Assembly (NCBI GenBank): GCA_030435675.1
Contig: CM059625.1
Span: forward strand, 5,642,001-5,706,000
DNA from: Steinernema hermaphroditum
Taxonomy: Eukaryota; Nematoda; Chromadorea; Rhabditida; Steinernematidae
Direction of reading: 5' to 3'
Length of the DNA stretch: 64,000 bases
This document shows positions 26,675-39,894 of the stretch, in pieces. A program made the position numbers and the translations under genes. Every line of letters starts with the position of its first letter. The first letter of the stretch is position 1. The notes below the pieces were generated by a model that saw nothing but the letters and a program-made list of their open reading frames with translations, did no database searches and was not told where the DNA came from.

Positions 26675-29600
26675 TTACGTGGCGATTCTGGATGTTGAAC
26701 GTGATCGGCGGATGAGTCCAAGCTTCAAACAGGTCTGGTACTGATCGGGGATCTCCAGTAGCGATTGGACGGCGAACGCCAATTCGCCATCTTCGCCTGC
26801 TCGTGTCTCGCGAAGGATCTCGTGCAGTTCCACAAAGTGGAAGTTGTCCCACGGCCGTTTTGGGAGTGATTCGTCGAACACCTACAATGATAATATCTTC
26901 GATCAGGGACCGGAACGGATGACAATCATTCACAAACAGCTAGATGACCTTATTGAACCCCTGAGTAACACCTCTCGTTGTCAGGTTCTTCCCGGTTTGT
27001 AGAACTCCCAAGTTCGCGTTGTTTATTTTCTGTTTTCGGTGAATTTTGAATATCAAAGGAGAATCTTATTTCTTGTTACGTGAAAAAACTGACAAAAACA
27101 CATTTTCTCCTGCTCTTACTGCACACATGTGCTATTCCCATGCATACACGTGTTCCACCTCTTCCCCACATGCAGCAATTAAAGGCGATTGTTCTGCATC
27201 TAAATAGCATTGAATAGCATTGAAATTTTGATCTCTTCGCGGTACGAAAATACTCGTAACAAAAGAACACATCATTGGTTCCTGTTCCCAGAAAACATCC
27301 AACAACCGAGTGGGCGCTTACCTTCATCATATCCCACGGACCATCGCCCACTCCAACAACGATGATAGAAAGCGGATATTGGCAGGCCTGAACAATTGCT
27401 CTCCGGGTGGCTTTCTCGTTTGTAACTTGACCATCGGCGATGATGACAAGAATATGATACTGAAATATGGTGATTATTATACAGCTTAGAAGAAAACGGC
27501 TTTCTTAGCCCGCAAGCAATTGTGAAATGAAACTTACGTCCTGTGCTTTCTCGCAGATGGCAATTGCTTGATAAATGAGAGGAGCGAAGTTCGTGGGGCC
27601 CGATAGGGCAACGGTCGGTGTAATGTCATTGTAGACCCGGAGAACATCTTCCAGATCTGTACATTCGCCTTCCGGTTTCAGCTTGAACACCGACCAGTCG
27701 CTCGTTTTCACGTCTCCAAAGCCAAACACAGGGATGTAGTTCGACGTGGCGAATGGTGCTAACGTTTTACCCATAATTTTAATTACCTGAAAATAGCATA
27801 AATAGAACATTTCTTTGATGTGACGAACGTGTAAAGAGCTTCTAAGGTCTGGTTACTTGCAGTAATGAACAGTATTCTGTAATGAGTTAGGCTTAGTTTT
27901 GTGCGTCGGCTATTCCGTTCCCTTCCTAGACACCACAACGAACCAAAAATCGGTCACACTTCTTCTTTTTCTGGAATCGGATAACGGGAAAATGCGTGAG
28001 TCATAATCTCTTTTCTGAAAATACTTAGCAATTCCTGCACGATTGTTGTTTTCGGAGCCGAATGGGGCCAGATCTCGACTTTCACCGCTAAGCAGTAAAC
28101 AATAACAACGAATATTCGCGTGAGATCTGCGGGATGAACTCGTGGACTCACAGCTTTGAGTTGGGGAACGGGGACTGACAACAAATTGTGGCCAAGGATC
28201 ATAGTTGAAATTGTGTGAAATGTAAGGTGGTCCAAAAAGGAACATCTAAACAGAAGCCTGGAATATGATATCTGTCACTATATAAGCGTGGGACCGGTCG
28301 GAAAATGGGACAGAGAAGTGTCCTGTCAGAATGTTTGAATGGCTTTTTAGACTTCTGTCTAGCTGCCTTTTTTTAGACGACCCTGTGTATAGGCCTATTT
28401 GTAGTAGGCAATTCCTTATACTATTCACAAAACGAATTACATATTAAAACTCAATATTGGTAACAGGTAGGAAACGTAATCGTTTTTGACCGAAATAGCA
28501 TGATTGCCCCTATTTGAAAACTATCTACAAAGGTGCCTAAGTCTCTGATTCAACTGGAGTGTTTTGAGGGAAATGAGTCTAATTTACCGTCACTTATCGC
28601 TGAGAACTGCGAATGCTTAAAACGAAATCTGGCATAAATGCAAAGATTAACTTGCTTCTGTCACACTCTTGTTTCGTTTTTTCTTGTAAACGTCTCGTGA
28701 TCTTATTTCGTCTTTTACATGACCATGAGCGTCGTCAGTCTGTTTACGTCGTTGCGCTTACTAATGTGCGTGTTCAGTTCTAGTCATGCATGCGTTTCCA
28801 TAAATAACAGCTCGATAAATTCTGCGAATGGAAAAGGATGTTGCTGTTCACGATCCATGCACAAGCAGCCGGAATGAGACCTTTTGTTCCTTGGGCGCTG
28901 ACCCATTTTTATCAACACAAGCAGCACTTGATTGTGAGCTCCGCGTGGCACGCGTGTGCTCTAAAATATCACAGATCCAGGGATTGAGGAAGCAGGATAA
29001 TCCTGGCCTTTGGAACATTACCTATGTGCATTTAGAAATAAGCAGTGCGTCAGTATTGTGTTGATCACCGTATTATGAGAACTGTTTGCATATAAAGCGG
29101 TTCATCATTGAAAATGAATCAAAACAGCCATTCGCTGCTAACAGTCAAGTGCTCTTGTGATAGAGTATAAGCAAGACGTTCAGAGGGACCCGAATAGAAT
29201 AGCTAGATCGCCTTAAATTTCCATCTAATTTTAGCATTATGAAAGCGAGCACAAAAGTAATAAACAGCGCCGAATAAAAAATGAGTTGTGATATTGACAA
29301 GATTGTTTGAAGCACGCCTATCATCCTATGATAGATCCATGCAAATCACAGTGATACTATCGAGAGTTGTTCCGCTACAGTTTGGCTTGTGGAAAGAAGG
29401 CTGATAGTCTCACCTGCTGATATGGATTCTCCAATCCCGGTTGAATAGTGTGCAATGAGCGGCCATCAAAGCAATTCTCACCCTGATACTTGTTGCTGGC
29501 CGTATAGTCAATTCCTAAACGACACTGCTGAGCCTCGAAGCGTAACCTTTCTTACCGAAAATAAGGTTGGTGGACTCGAGGCCTGCCTTGCGCATTGCGT

Positions 29601-32600
29601 TTGAAAGACCGTCAAGACTAGTGAGAGCCAAGAGCATCTCTTGCATGCTGGTAACTCCCAGAATACTGAGCAAAGAGCTGTCCTTCAGCTTCTAAACATA
29701 CCAATAGCGAAAATGAAATAGGACGTGCACTAACCCCAGACTGCCCTTCGCTGGTTCCGCTGTGAACGGACGACATCGACGAAGCGGGCTGCATCAGCGG
29801 TTGCCCTATGGTAGCAGACCAAATGGCTGGTGGCTGAGGAGCTGACTGTTGCTGGTGCTGCAGGTGAATGTCTATTGCAGCAGCTTCAGCTTCAAATAGT
29901 TGCTGTTGTTGGGTGACAGGGAAGAGTTCCGGAGTATGTGCTTCGTACTGTTGGCCTTCCGGCTGTTGAGGAGCAATCTGTGGATGAGTCACTTCGACGC
30001 CACGGAGCTGGCCCGCATACTATAATATAATTAAGCATTGAAGAGTGGCGAGAAATGTACCTGGGGCATGTATCCTTCAGGAAGTATATGTTCTCCAGCA
30101 ACTTTATCAAAGTAGTCCAACAGATTTTCTGAGTTTTCACTCATCTGGTCAGGTGGAATTTCGACGGACTGGATCTCTGGAGCATACGTCATGGTATCGT
30201 CGACCTCATCAAGTTGATGCTCCATTTTGTCGAACACCTAAGATACAACAGTAACGTATAATCTACTTAAAGGTGTCCACAATAAACTGTTCTGTCTGTC
30301 AACATGTTAAATGCGTACTTATTGTTGTCCTAAAATCCCTTGCAGACCTATTTGTTTCTCCTCAATAGAAATTTGAACGTTCACTTACATCAGCTGTGCG
30401 GACCATCTGACTTGTACGGTCGTTGGAGAGAAGTCGCGGCTTTCCTCTGTCGCTATCAAGCATATCTTCTTCTATAACGAACGCAGCCGGCTGCGCAGAA
30501 GCACCGACGTTGGCCTGATTGTTGACGTACTCGATCGCGTCGTGGATGTACATTTCTGCTTCTACGATCCTTTTTGCGTCATCTTGGACATGATGTTCAT
30601 CGAGATGAGACGGATACATGGCCTCGGGTTTTGGCGTCTGCGGAGCTTGAGGAAACTGTGCAGCGTGTGGCACAGCCTGCTGATAAGGTGCGTCTTGCGT
30701 TTCGTAAGGTACCTCCATAGGATGCACCCTACCAGCAAGAGCGGACTCGTAGCCTTCACTTGGGATCTTCACAAAGTCGACGTCGACGTTCGAACTTCCA
30801 TAAATGGCCGACGCTGGAACCGTTCCGGGCTCAGGGACAATTTCGTGCCGTGGCGGATATTCTTGACTAACGTCTCGAACTTGCGGCACGTCTTCGTAGA
30901 CCTTGAACAACTCGTTCAATCTCTCCTCTTCGCTTCGGCCCATTTCTTTCAAATCCGAACGGTCAATACGTAGATCGAATGTTGCGACCACGTCCGGCGT
31001 AGTTTGTGACGACCCACTTGGCACCTCTTGCTGAGTACGGGGAGGAACCGATTGAGCTGGCTGTCCTGCCGTACTTTGTCCAGCATATGCCTGTGCTTGT
31101 GGTTGTTCCTTCCTTTGTTGTTGATACTGAGCGGCTTCATCATAGGCGATTTTTACAAAACCTTCATCACTGTCTGTAGATGCTCTCGGTAGGCTGTCGC
31201 TTTCGATAACGACCGCTGGGATCCGGAAGCTAGAAGCCACTGGCTGAGGTTCGAATCCTTGTTCGGCTGACGCAGCGTAAGTAGACTCGCCTACGTCTTG
31301 AGGGCTTACTTTGTAGAAGTCGTCATCTCTGAAGAATCGTTCTTTACACCATAGTGTTCAATGATAATTTCGGAAATAGTAGGTGGTGAAAACTCTATAA
31401 ATTAAACTATACGGTAAAACCCACCATGTGGATCGGTCAGCCTATGGCATTGGCCAGAGTAGCGGCTGAGTCACGATTAGTACAGTGACCATAAGTTAAA
31501 GAGGGAAACCAGAACTTAATGAGAACTAATGCTGCATGCCTAACGAACCTCGCCCCTTTCGACCTTCCTAAAATCGTTATACGAACGTCAGGTACGTCTG
31601 GATGATAACTCAAGAATGAATCTGCTAAATCGCTAATCCACGAGCCTACGTTTAGGATCACAACAGTCACAGGTTCTCTCCGGTTTCATAGTTGCGAGAA
31701 AGCAAAATGAGATCAGGGTTCATTTGTATGCAAATGTAACAGCTATATGTGTCTTAGTTTTTTGGTTCAGGTGCACGTCTCACGTTTTACAAAATGCTCC
31801 AAAGGGCTTAATTAGAGCGGCTGGGGAGATCTAAAGCATCGGGTCCGAGGTCTTCCGAAAGGTCTCTTCACAGGCGGGCGCCATTCTTCGAGTCGAGAAG
31901 TGGTACAATCAACTCGAAGAATGGCGCCCGCCTGTGAAGAGACCTCTCGGAAGACCTCGGACCCGATGGAGCGATGACTTAACGAAGAAAGTAGGCAGCA
32001 GAAGATGGCGACATCGAGCGATACAAGAAACCAGGCAGCGATGAATAGATTTGGGGTGCGACAACGTGTAATATGTTAGATATCGCAATAAAATTCTTAA
32101 ATTCGTAAATTCCAAAGGGCTGATTGTGTTAGGCTGGGACGGATTCTGTAAATTATGATCACTCTCCTTGATTCATGGAAACTGGCGACGTCCACCTAAT
32201 GGAGCCGATTTTCTAATGAATAATTTTTGTAATTAACTTTTTCGCTAATGTTTTTTAGCCTTAGTGTTCACAGTAGTGCAGCCGAATTGCCGGTATTGTA
32301 TTGGATTTGGTCTTACTTTTGTTGATTGTACTGCCACACAGCCTCTTCGATCTGGTGCTCGAGCTGCTGCTTCATGTGGCGTTGTTGGTGCGGCGAGGCA
32401 CCTTGATTTCGCATTTCGTTAATTGCTGCCTCGATGTCCTCGTGATGTCGCTCTTGGAGAGAGTCGGCCACTTGCTCTGGCGTCTCCTGTCCACTCATGT
32501 GTCGAAGTTCGTTCAGAAGTTTTCGTTGCAAATTCTGCGCTAGTTCCTGATAACTAATGTCTAGCATTTTCGTCGCATTCCCGGCCCCGGGGGTCGATGG

Positions 32601-33844
32601 CGGCGTCGCCGTTGTTTTGCGTAAGTGCTGCTCGCTGTAAAGTTAAATTGAGATGAATAGCGTTTTGTGGTTTTTTAAACGTGGAGAATGCGATTCTTTT
32701 TGTGCTGAGAGAAATTACACAGTTTTTAGGTAACAAAATGTTTCCGAACTTTCCAATTAGTCGCCTATAAATATTGACAAGAATCCGATTACCCGCTGAT
32801 GTTGTGATACAACAAAGATTTTATAGAAATAGAAAGTGGAATGCAATCCAGGGAATACGTCACCATTGACATATCTCGAACGAAGCGGTGACGTCAAAAT
32901 TTTCAAAAAGCTTCCTAGTGACGGAAATTTGATATTGCTATGAAGCATAGGAGTCGTAGCTAAACAGCAACTTATGGTTTTGTTTACAAAATTACAACTA
33001 TAGAAACGTTGTATAGGAGCCTAGAAAAATGTGCTCCCATTTGGCAAATAGGGCCTACTACCCAGTTTCCAAGAAAAAGTGGCTAGTTTTGGAATTTCTT
33101 TTTATCTTCACCTCTCCCCGAAAAGAAAAGGTGTCTAACGGCCGAAAGATGTGCTTTGCCTGATTCTACGGGATTGTATGAGTAGTTACAGATATAATCG
33201 TTAAGCAGCTTTCTGATGACCCGCTTTTGTTCTCAACAGATTCAAGGATCCCAGTTCAAGACCCCCAAAAGCTTTCGTATGTTCAATTTTTAAATATTCG
33301 CCGTACCGAACAGTTGACTCCTTGGTTGGAGTTTCCGTGCTCATACTGATGTCCTCCTCGGTTGGCAACAAATGTTCGATTAGCTTCGATTCCGACGTGA
33401 TCAGATCGATAACCTCGGAATCGCCACCGGTCGTTTTGTCCTCAACTTCAGCGAGACGTTTCTCCTCGAGACGTCGCACTTCGCGCTCCCAGTCTTTGAG
33501 CGCTTCCGCGTCCTCCCTGGAAGCAGTGTGGCTATGAAAGCAAGCACAAAATTTTACACAAACTCCGTAAGCATCTTTTTCTGCGTCTGCGGCATAATCT
33601 TCTCGACGTTTATTGCGGTTTCTACATAGACGCGCTCCTCCTTGGACTCTTTCTCCTTCTCCAAGCCGTCCATTTTGCCCCATTGCTTATGAGCCTTGAT
33701 GAGCCAGAAGAAGAAGACGGTAAAGGCGATCGCACCGACACTGAGGAGGAGACGAGTGAAGAAGCCGAAGACGAGAAAATGGTCGACTGGAGCACATTCC
33801 TCCCACTCGTCGGGATCGTAACCAAGTTCGGCCGAATAGACCAT
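26675..33844 (-). CDS. cpna-1: Atypical copine: N-terminal membrane segment, Gln/Pro-rich linker, C-terminal VWA/copine domain
   Basis: Eleven exons in transcript order: 33558-33844, 33307-33516, 32317-32634, 30389-31328, 30061-30237, 29735-30019, 29556-29691, 29414-29514, 27538-27786, 27322-27459 and 26675-26881. They give 1015 residues with every phase matching. A hydrophobic segment ([20 protein letters not shown] onward, about 22-49) is followed by Glu/Lys-rich helices, then an acidic, Gln/Pro-rich region (about 270-740). The copine/VWA domain (about 770-1010) has the metal site IDYTASN (Asp near 787), [18 protein letters not shown] and [14 protein letters not shown]. There are no C2 domains. 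C. elegans CPNA-1 is, from memory, about 1,100 residues with the same membrane-plus-copine plan, and sits at integrin adhesion sites of body-wall muscle. The weakest junction is the donor GTACGG at 33306. Without it, the frame runs on to a stop at 33201. The start is the first ATG after a candidate trans-splice acceptor. Confidence 0.82.
27787..29413. other. Copine-gene intron (1.6 kb)
   Basis: It lies between the exon with the DYTASN metal site and the exon starting [12 protein letters not shown]. The donor is CAG|GTGAGA and the acceptor TATTTTCAG. One TGAGTCA lies near 27997. I see no nested gene; the open frames at 27910-28245 are short and unsupported. Confidence 0.6.
31837..31968. repeat. 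57-bp near-perfect inverted repeat (fold-back)
   Basis: The left arm at 31837-31893 and the right arm at 31912-31968 are reverse complements with a single mismatch (near 31859), separated by an 18-base loop. The right arm is coding sequence of the LINE fragment at 31898-32044, so the left arm is an inverted copy of the same stretch. The transcript of the host gene, read from either strand, would form a long hairpin here. Confidence 0.9.
31898..32044 (+). mobile_element. 3' fragment of a non-LTR retrotransposon (reverse transcriptase C-terminus)
   Basis: The plus strand encodes [20 protein letters not shown] followed by RTRWSDDL, a Trp/Arg-rich segment and TGA at 32042. The pattern of a Lys-Arg-Pro-x-Gly-Arg-Pro motif followed by a Trp and acidic pair is characteristic of the C-terminal end of LINE reverse transcriptases of RTE/CR1 type that are abundant in nematodes. 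An AATAAA near 32084 and A/T-rich sequence follow. The rest of the element is missing. It is in antisense orientation to the copine gene. Confidence 0.65.
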
Positions 33845-33862
33845 CGCGCGCCGGAGGAGGCT

Positions 33863-33868
33863 CTGCAA
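33863..33868 (-). promoter_or_regulatory. Candidate trans-splice or 5' intron acceptor of the copine gene
   Basis: Minus-strand TTGCAG after a pyrimidine-rich run, 18 bases before the ATG at 33844. No convincing upstream coding exon was found, so it could be a spliced-leader site or the acceptor of an intron with a distant first exon. Confidence 0.4.
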
Positions 33869-36800
33869 CAGTTACAGGTGCTCCAGTAATTGAGACAAAT
33901 CACCAAATGACAGATGACGCACAAAATAACATTTGTTAAGAGGGGAAGTAACTCGCAAAGTGTAAAGATCAATTATATTCGCAAATTAGGGTACAAGTAC
34001 AAGCAAAACACGAAGCGACGATAAAGTCCATGGGTCAAGAGAATGTCAACGAAGGAGGCTTCAGGCCAGCAGGTGGGGAGAGATTCGAATTGAAGGAGAC
34101 GGAGACGCACCGTCGATAGTATAGAATGTATTCAATTGGCAAACAGCTGTCCCAAAGCCTTGCCGACACATCCGACAACAACCGACTTCACACTGACAGC
34201 TAGCTCGGACGCGAGAGTGCAAGCGGAGAGTCAGTCGGAGGGTGAAGAGGCTGTGCGGGAAGCCCCCTGATCGACTCCCTCACAGTCCGATGATCCCCGC
34301 TAGCAATTGCCGCGAAAAAAAACAAATTCTTGCAAACAACCTGAAACCTTTTGAGATCGAAATTGAGAGCTCTGCAAAGAGTTGCAGCTTTCATTCATAA
34401 CCATTCACCATCAGTACGCACCACATTCTCATTTCTGTATTGCATTCGAAAAATCATCTTCTCTTTTGTGTAGTGTTTGACGTCTTCAAAACGTATTAAT
34501 AACATTTCTGGGGGGGGGATTTACCGACTTCACGGAGAAATGTTGTGCACCTGATATGTATCAGTGTGGAGATCTGGCCAACATTGAGACCTCATTTTTT
34601 CGGTCATGCTTAAACGAGGGCAACCCATTTTGCATACAGGTCACTGAGGCCTACCTTCTCGCATCCAGCTCCATCTCGACCGACGCGTATCTAAGATGAC
34701 TGTTCGATTATCATTGTTTTTGTAAGCAAGTCAAAAATATGCGCTAAATAACAATGGTTATTTCCACGCTATGGTTTGATTTTGTGCGATCACATTTTCA
34801 TTGCTAATCACTTAAGAATTCAAGTTATATGAACACGACCGTGATAGGTGCTTTGCAGTACGTAATGCCATGCGTTATTCAGTTTTTGCGTTAGTTCCAC
34901 ACTCACCATTTCCCATAAGAAGTGTGCTCATTGCCAATTTCGTGAAACAGGTTACCCAATGTCACAAAACGAACGAATTCCTCAGATGTTATTCAGAAAA
35001 ATTCTAATTAGTCAAAGAATTTACTCAGGAATTCTGACGAGAATGACCGGTTTATTGGCTTAAATTGTCTGCAGTATCTGTTCATTTTGTATGTTCCCGG
35101 TAGCAACGGAATTTTTCATCAGAGAATGGTCATTTCGTTTTTAGCCTCGAGGTTTTACCAAGATGAAAAGGTAAGGTTTTTGTGAATTGTGAACGCGATA
35201 TCCTTTACGAACTTTACGCTTATACCGTTACAGCTGCCTTTAGCTCTGTTACCATCCGTGTAGAACGACTCATAATGTCACACCGAAGGCACGGTGCTAC
35301 TGTTTCATGAGTCATGCATTTTTGTTCATGTTCCCGTCGCACCACTAAGCTTTCGCCATCTTCCACCGTCAGAGTGAGTGAAAGGAACGCAGACAAATTG
35401 AGAAGTACGGGCGAGATGACGTCGCAGGTCGGGTGACGATGTTCTTTTATCTAACAAGCTTACGAAGCAGCGACTTCGTGTCGCCCCCCTTGCTCATGGG
35501 TGGTCGTCGCACAGTCGTTGTCGGCAGCAGCAGTCACTGAACATGACAAAAGAGAGCCTTAAGTGGCAAAGCCGAGCAGCTGATACATGCACACGGCGTT
35601 CGCGCGCCCGCTCAACTCATTTCGAATGCCTGAGGCGATTCGAACGAACAACCTTTTCGGCGGCCGCGGAATCTGCCGTCGTGTCGAAGATGTCGTAGAA
35701 CTGGAATCGGGCAGATGTTGCGCAAGGGGGGATAAAGTTCATCCGGCACAAATCGCAGATCGAACGCGCGATAAGTGGCCGCGAAAAACAGGGAACTTGA
35801 AAAGCATAGCGGCTTTTTTGCTCCGAAGTACTAATCGAGCGTCAATTGATCATATTTTTTCGATTTTGGCGCGACAGGAAGCCGAAAAAGCAAATATTAA
35901 GCATCGTATCTGCTTTCATGATCTCCATTAGGGAACACCGATCGCTGAGGGTGAAACGGAAGCGAAGGGTTCACTAATTGTCGTACGCATCGAGGAACGA
36001 CAACGGCATCAATCACTTCTTACAGGCAATACTGTACCGCTTTTGTCGCAATCAAAGCGCCGCTGCTCACGCGGTCGACAATTAGGTGAAGCGAAAACGA
36101 TACGAATTTTGATGAACTGAGCTATTTCGAGAAAGAAGGCGCAAAAAAACGGAAGATTTATGTAAACACTGGCGTCGCTTTCTGGAGACGTGTCGATGAC
36201 TTCGGTCATGTTTTGTGATAATTTGTCAAATTCGTTCTTGGAAACGGTGTGAAGTGTTTTAGGATGGAATTCGATGATGTGACAGCTCACCGTCGCATAA
36301 CTGGCGCCTTCCGTGTCGCGACATTTCCAGAATTCTAAGAATAAAAAAGCCGCAAATAACATAGACGCGGAACCGCAGTTATGTCAACAAAAATAAACTA
36401 ACATTTTCATACGGCCGTCGGAACTTGTAAAAATGTTGTTTGATGGATAAGACTAACAGATGTTATCGCCTTCTCAGTAACAGGAAGTACAGTCGATGAA
36501 GAAAACGGTGGAACATTGTGGATCCCCTGCGGAACAATGTGGATTTTGCTGGCTAACAGCAGCTGTCGTAAATTACGCACATGAAATCTGACAGTGAAGC
36601 AACGGTATGCCCGAGTAAATAGTGAAAGCGTTACAAGCTTCATAGTATACAAAAACCTTCGATAAACTATGTGAAATGCGTGTCGGGCACTGGATAGATT
36701 TGTCTGCAAAAATGTGTGTTCTGACATATCATGTGTTGTGTGTTTTGACTTTCGTTGAAAGTGATCACCTACATCGTTTCTTGCTCCACCAACGCTTTCA

Positions 36801-39800
36801 TCATGTGTGCAGCGTTGCTTATCTGTAACCTTCTATGCCTTACCATTGATGTCAAGCATGAAACCAGTTGATCAAATCTTCATTTTTTTCGCGGTTGTTC
36901 CTCAACGAACGGTCATAGTTCCAGCTGCCACTGCATAATCCGCTCAGCATACGCATGCACAACGCAAAACCGTGTCGGATTGCGCAACGGGACGCTTTCG
37001 CAGCAGTGAGTTTAGTGATCGCAAACGAAGTTCACGTCAGCGTCGACAACGGGATTCTCCCCCCGAGCGCACTTTCACTTTCGCCGCTTTCCCATCTCAG
37101 CATCAAAACGAGCCGATCGCCCTAATCAGAACGGACACCAACAGAGACAGAGCAGGATTAGCGCCCGCTTGCGCAACAGCAGTTTTTTATAGACTTCGGG
37201 AAATTCCAGCAATTTGCGACCTTGATTTGTTTACGAGCCAAAGAGTACTGGGGGCAACAAGTGATCAAGTGAGGTTTCGCCTGTCAGCCGGCGATATGGT
37301 GAAACCCGGCGTCGATCCCTCCCCGCTACGGGAAGCTGTTTACATGTTTTATGCCTGCTTGACGGCACTTGACAAATTAACGACTTGTCAAGCAGACAAA
37401 CAAAGCTAATTTGAAAACAAAACCGGCGAGTAACGGTATGCACAAACAGCGAAGAAGCTCCCTCCTCTCTTTATGCGGAATCCACGCAACAAACTGTAAC
37501 TGGTTCGGCACCTCGTGAACAGCCGTTGTGTTAGTCAACAAGCCGAAGTCGAACATAACAATCAGCCCAAAAACGCGCACAGTGCGAGAGCACTTCTCCG
37601 AAAACAAGGACCGAACCTAAGAAACAGCAGGGTCACCCGTGATCCTATTGTTCAGATTAACCGATTTTTTACATAGAAGAACCCACTACTCGAAGAAGGC
37701 ATTCAAAATTTTGACTTCGAGCGCTCAGCACTTATGTTGTTTCTATGATATTCGACACACTTGTTAGGCATCGTTGATATGGTAGAAAAACTCGTTTGCA
37801 CATGAGTTCGTAAGCGAGCATCGTAAAACGGTCTGTATCCGCGGTGGGGTCGACATGTTTAAAATTGATGAATACGCCTGTTGACAAATATGAAACGTTC
37901 CGATCGGTCGGTTTGAAAACAAACCTGTAGAATAGCATGAAGATGAGAAAAGGAAAACATTTTGCTGCTCGTCATGCTTGTTGAATCAGGTTTCGAACTC
38001 AATCATCGGCACAACACATTGAGACAGACGGCCGACGGACCTAATGAACGCATTCCGAAGCCGGTACACAACAAACAGTCAACAGTTTAAGTTCGCCTGA
38101 CGGCATAACGTGATAAGAACACTCAATTTGGTTCAGCCTATTTGGGTTTGCACAACAAAGGAATGGTGTCCAGATCACCGAGGACAGAAAGAAACCGTTT
38201 GAACGAGGAGTTGTCAATAAAAGAAACACAAAGCTTAGCAGAAATCTTGATCTAATTTACGGTGTGCTGCAGGGGTATACGAATAGCACATAAAATTCGT
38301 CAGTTTATGACCCGAAAACAACACAGTATAAATGTCAAAGAGCCCGAAAGACACGGCTGTTTTCTGACTTGGCTTTTTCAATTTTTTGTGTCTTTTGAAA
38401 ACTGCCGCATTTCGGTGTGTGTAGTTTCCTGTTCATAGCATTTGATATCTTATTTTTGTAGCTTTTAAAACATATCAACATGTTCAAGGTGTGAGAAGAC
38501 ATTCCATACATATGGACATTTTGCCAAAAGATGACCAGTTATTGTTATATTCGTTTAACTTTAGGGTTTAACTTTCTATGTTTCTTCTCTCGTTTTTTCG
38601 CGCTGTTCTACACCCTGTTAGGAAGTCGAACAATTGTGTCGACGTGCCGAACGCAACGATTTGAACAAGCTCGACTTTCTTTCGTCACCATCCTACGCAA
38701 TGTGTTCACCAAAAAATTCAAACTTGTTTCCGAGCGTTGCTGAAAAGTAACATTTTTGCGGGGAGACTTTCGTAATCCCGTGCATATCTCGACGTGATTT
38801 TTGGCTGTTATTTGTGAATCATTACCTTAAGTTGCGTAATGCTCGTAAAAGTCTGGGCTGATACAAAGGAACGGGAATGCTTTAGCGAGCAAGGGAGTTT
38901 CCTTTTCCGGTGTTGAAGTAGTCGAGTAGTACTTAAGCAGGCGACCAGTTTTTGCTCGCCAAAAAAGACTGTGCTTTATAAATGGTCAGCAATTTTATGT
39001 TTCTTTTGGAACGATGGCGCAGTTTACATAGCATTTTGCAATGGGAATTTTTGTTTCTTTACTGTAAGGAAACCGAGGTGTAGTTCGAGTTTCTTGAAGA
39101 GTCCCTTTAAGATCGGTTTCCGGTTCCGATATCCCTTATGCAACTTGCATGCGCAATCCAAGTCCGTTCAAGGAGCTCCTCGTCTCCCCTCAGGTTCGCG
39201 TCATGCTGCTATATTTGCTTTTCTCATCCAGATGACCATCACTCCGTCATTGTTACGCGCGATTGTCGTCGCCGGTTCCTCTTTCAGCATAACGCCGGAT
39301 GCCCGAGGCTCTGCAAAAGCTGACGAAAGTGGGACAAGGAGATGCGCGAGTTTAGACGAACCTCTTCATCAGGACGTCTCGCCCAATCCAATTAGTAGTA
39401 TTCGCTTTTTGCACTCAGGAGTAATCGTTCAGCGATTGGGCGTTTTGAGCTCAGGTTGACGCGGCGCTTTCGCTTTTTCGCGCTTTGATCGCAAATCAGT
39501 CAAACCACTAAGGGTTGATCGTCATTAAGCCGTCATCGGAGGCATTTTTTCGCGCAGATCAAGATGATCAATGGCAGCAGGCGGTGTCGCCTGCGTTGCT
39601 GATATTCCAGATCAGGCTGTGCTGTTCTGCTTTGCGGCTTCTGCCGCATGCTTGCTCGCAGCACGCGCGAAAGGTGAAAGGCCTATGCCCCGGAGGGAGA
39701 GACTGGAATTTCGACGGCTTCACGCGCTTTCACCCAACCCGCGCGACGGCCGGACAGAGCCGACTCCGCCCTCTGCCAACACCTTTTGCTCCTCTCTCTG

Positions 39801-39894
39801 TGTCTCTCCTAAAAGTTTCTCCCCTCCTAAAGAACAACACGATCTTTGCGTTAGTCGACGCGTCAACGACGTACAAAACCCCTACTTAATTGCC
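33869..39894. other. About 6 kb between the divergent copine and peroxidase genes
   Basis: This interval should carry both promoters. Open frames at 36009-36362 (minus), 36407-36727 (minus), 36972-37409 (plus), 38971-39459 (plus) and 39515-39889 (plus) have no recognised domains, overlap other frames and lack clear splice context. A run of nine G occurs near 34511 and one TGAGTCA near 35304. Confidence 0.5.

Larger units (their letters stand above)
31329..32316. other. Copine-gene intron (0.99 kb) carrying retroelement sequence
   Basis: The donor AA|GTAAGA at 32316 and the acceptor ATTCTTCAG at 31329 join exons in phase 2. The middle of the intron holds a plus-strand LINE fragment and a 57-bp inverted repeat, both listed separately. 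Confidence 0.75.

Noticed and set aside
33201..33844. RIC-3-type acetylcholine-receptor chaperone
   Set aside because: A membrane segment followed by coiled coil suggested it at first, but the conserved RIC-3 motifs are absent. The exons join in phase to the copine gene, which fits CPNA-1 better.
36972..37409. 145-codon plus-strand frame upstream of the peroxidase gene
   Set aside because: Low-information composition, no domain, no splice support, and it overlaps minus-strand frames.
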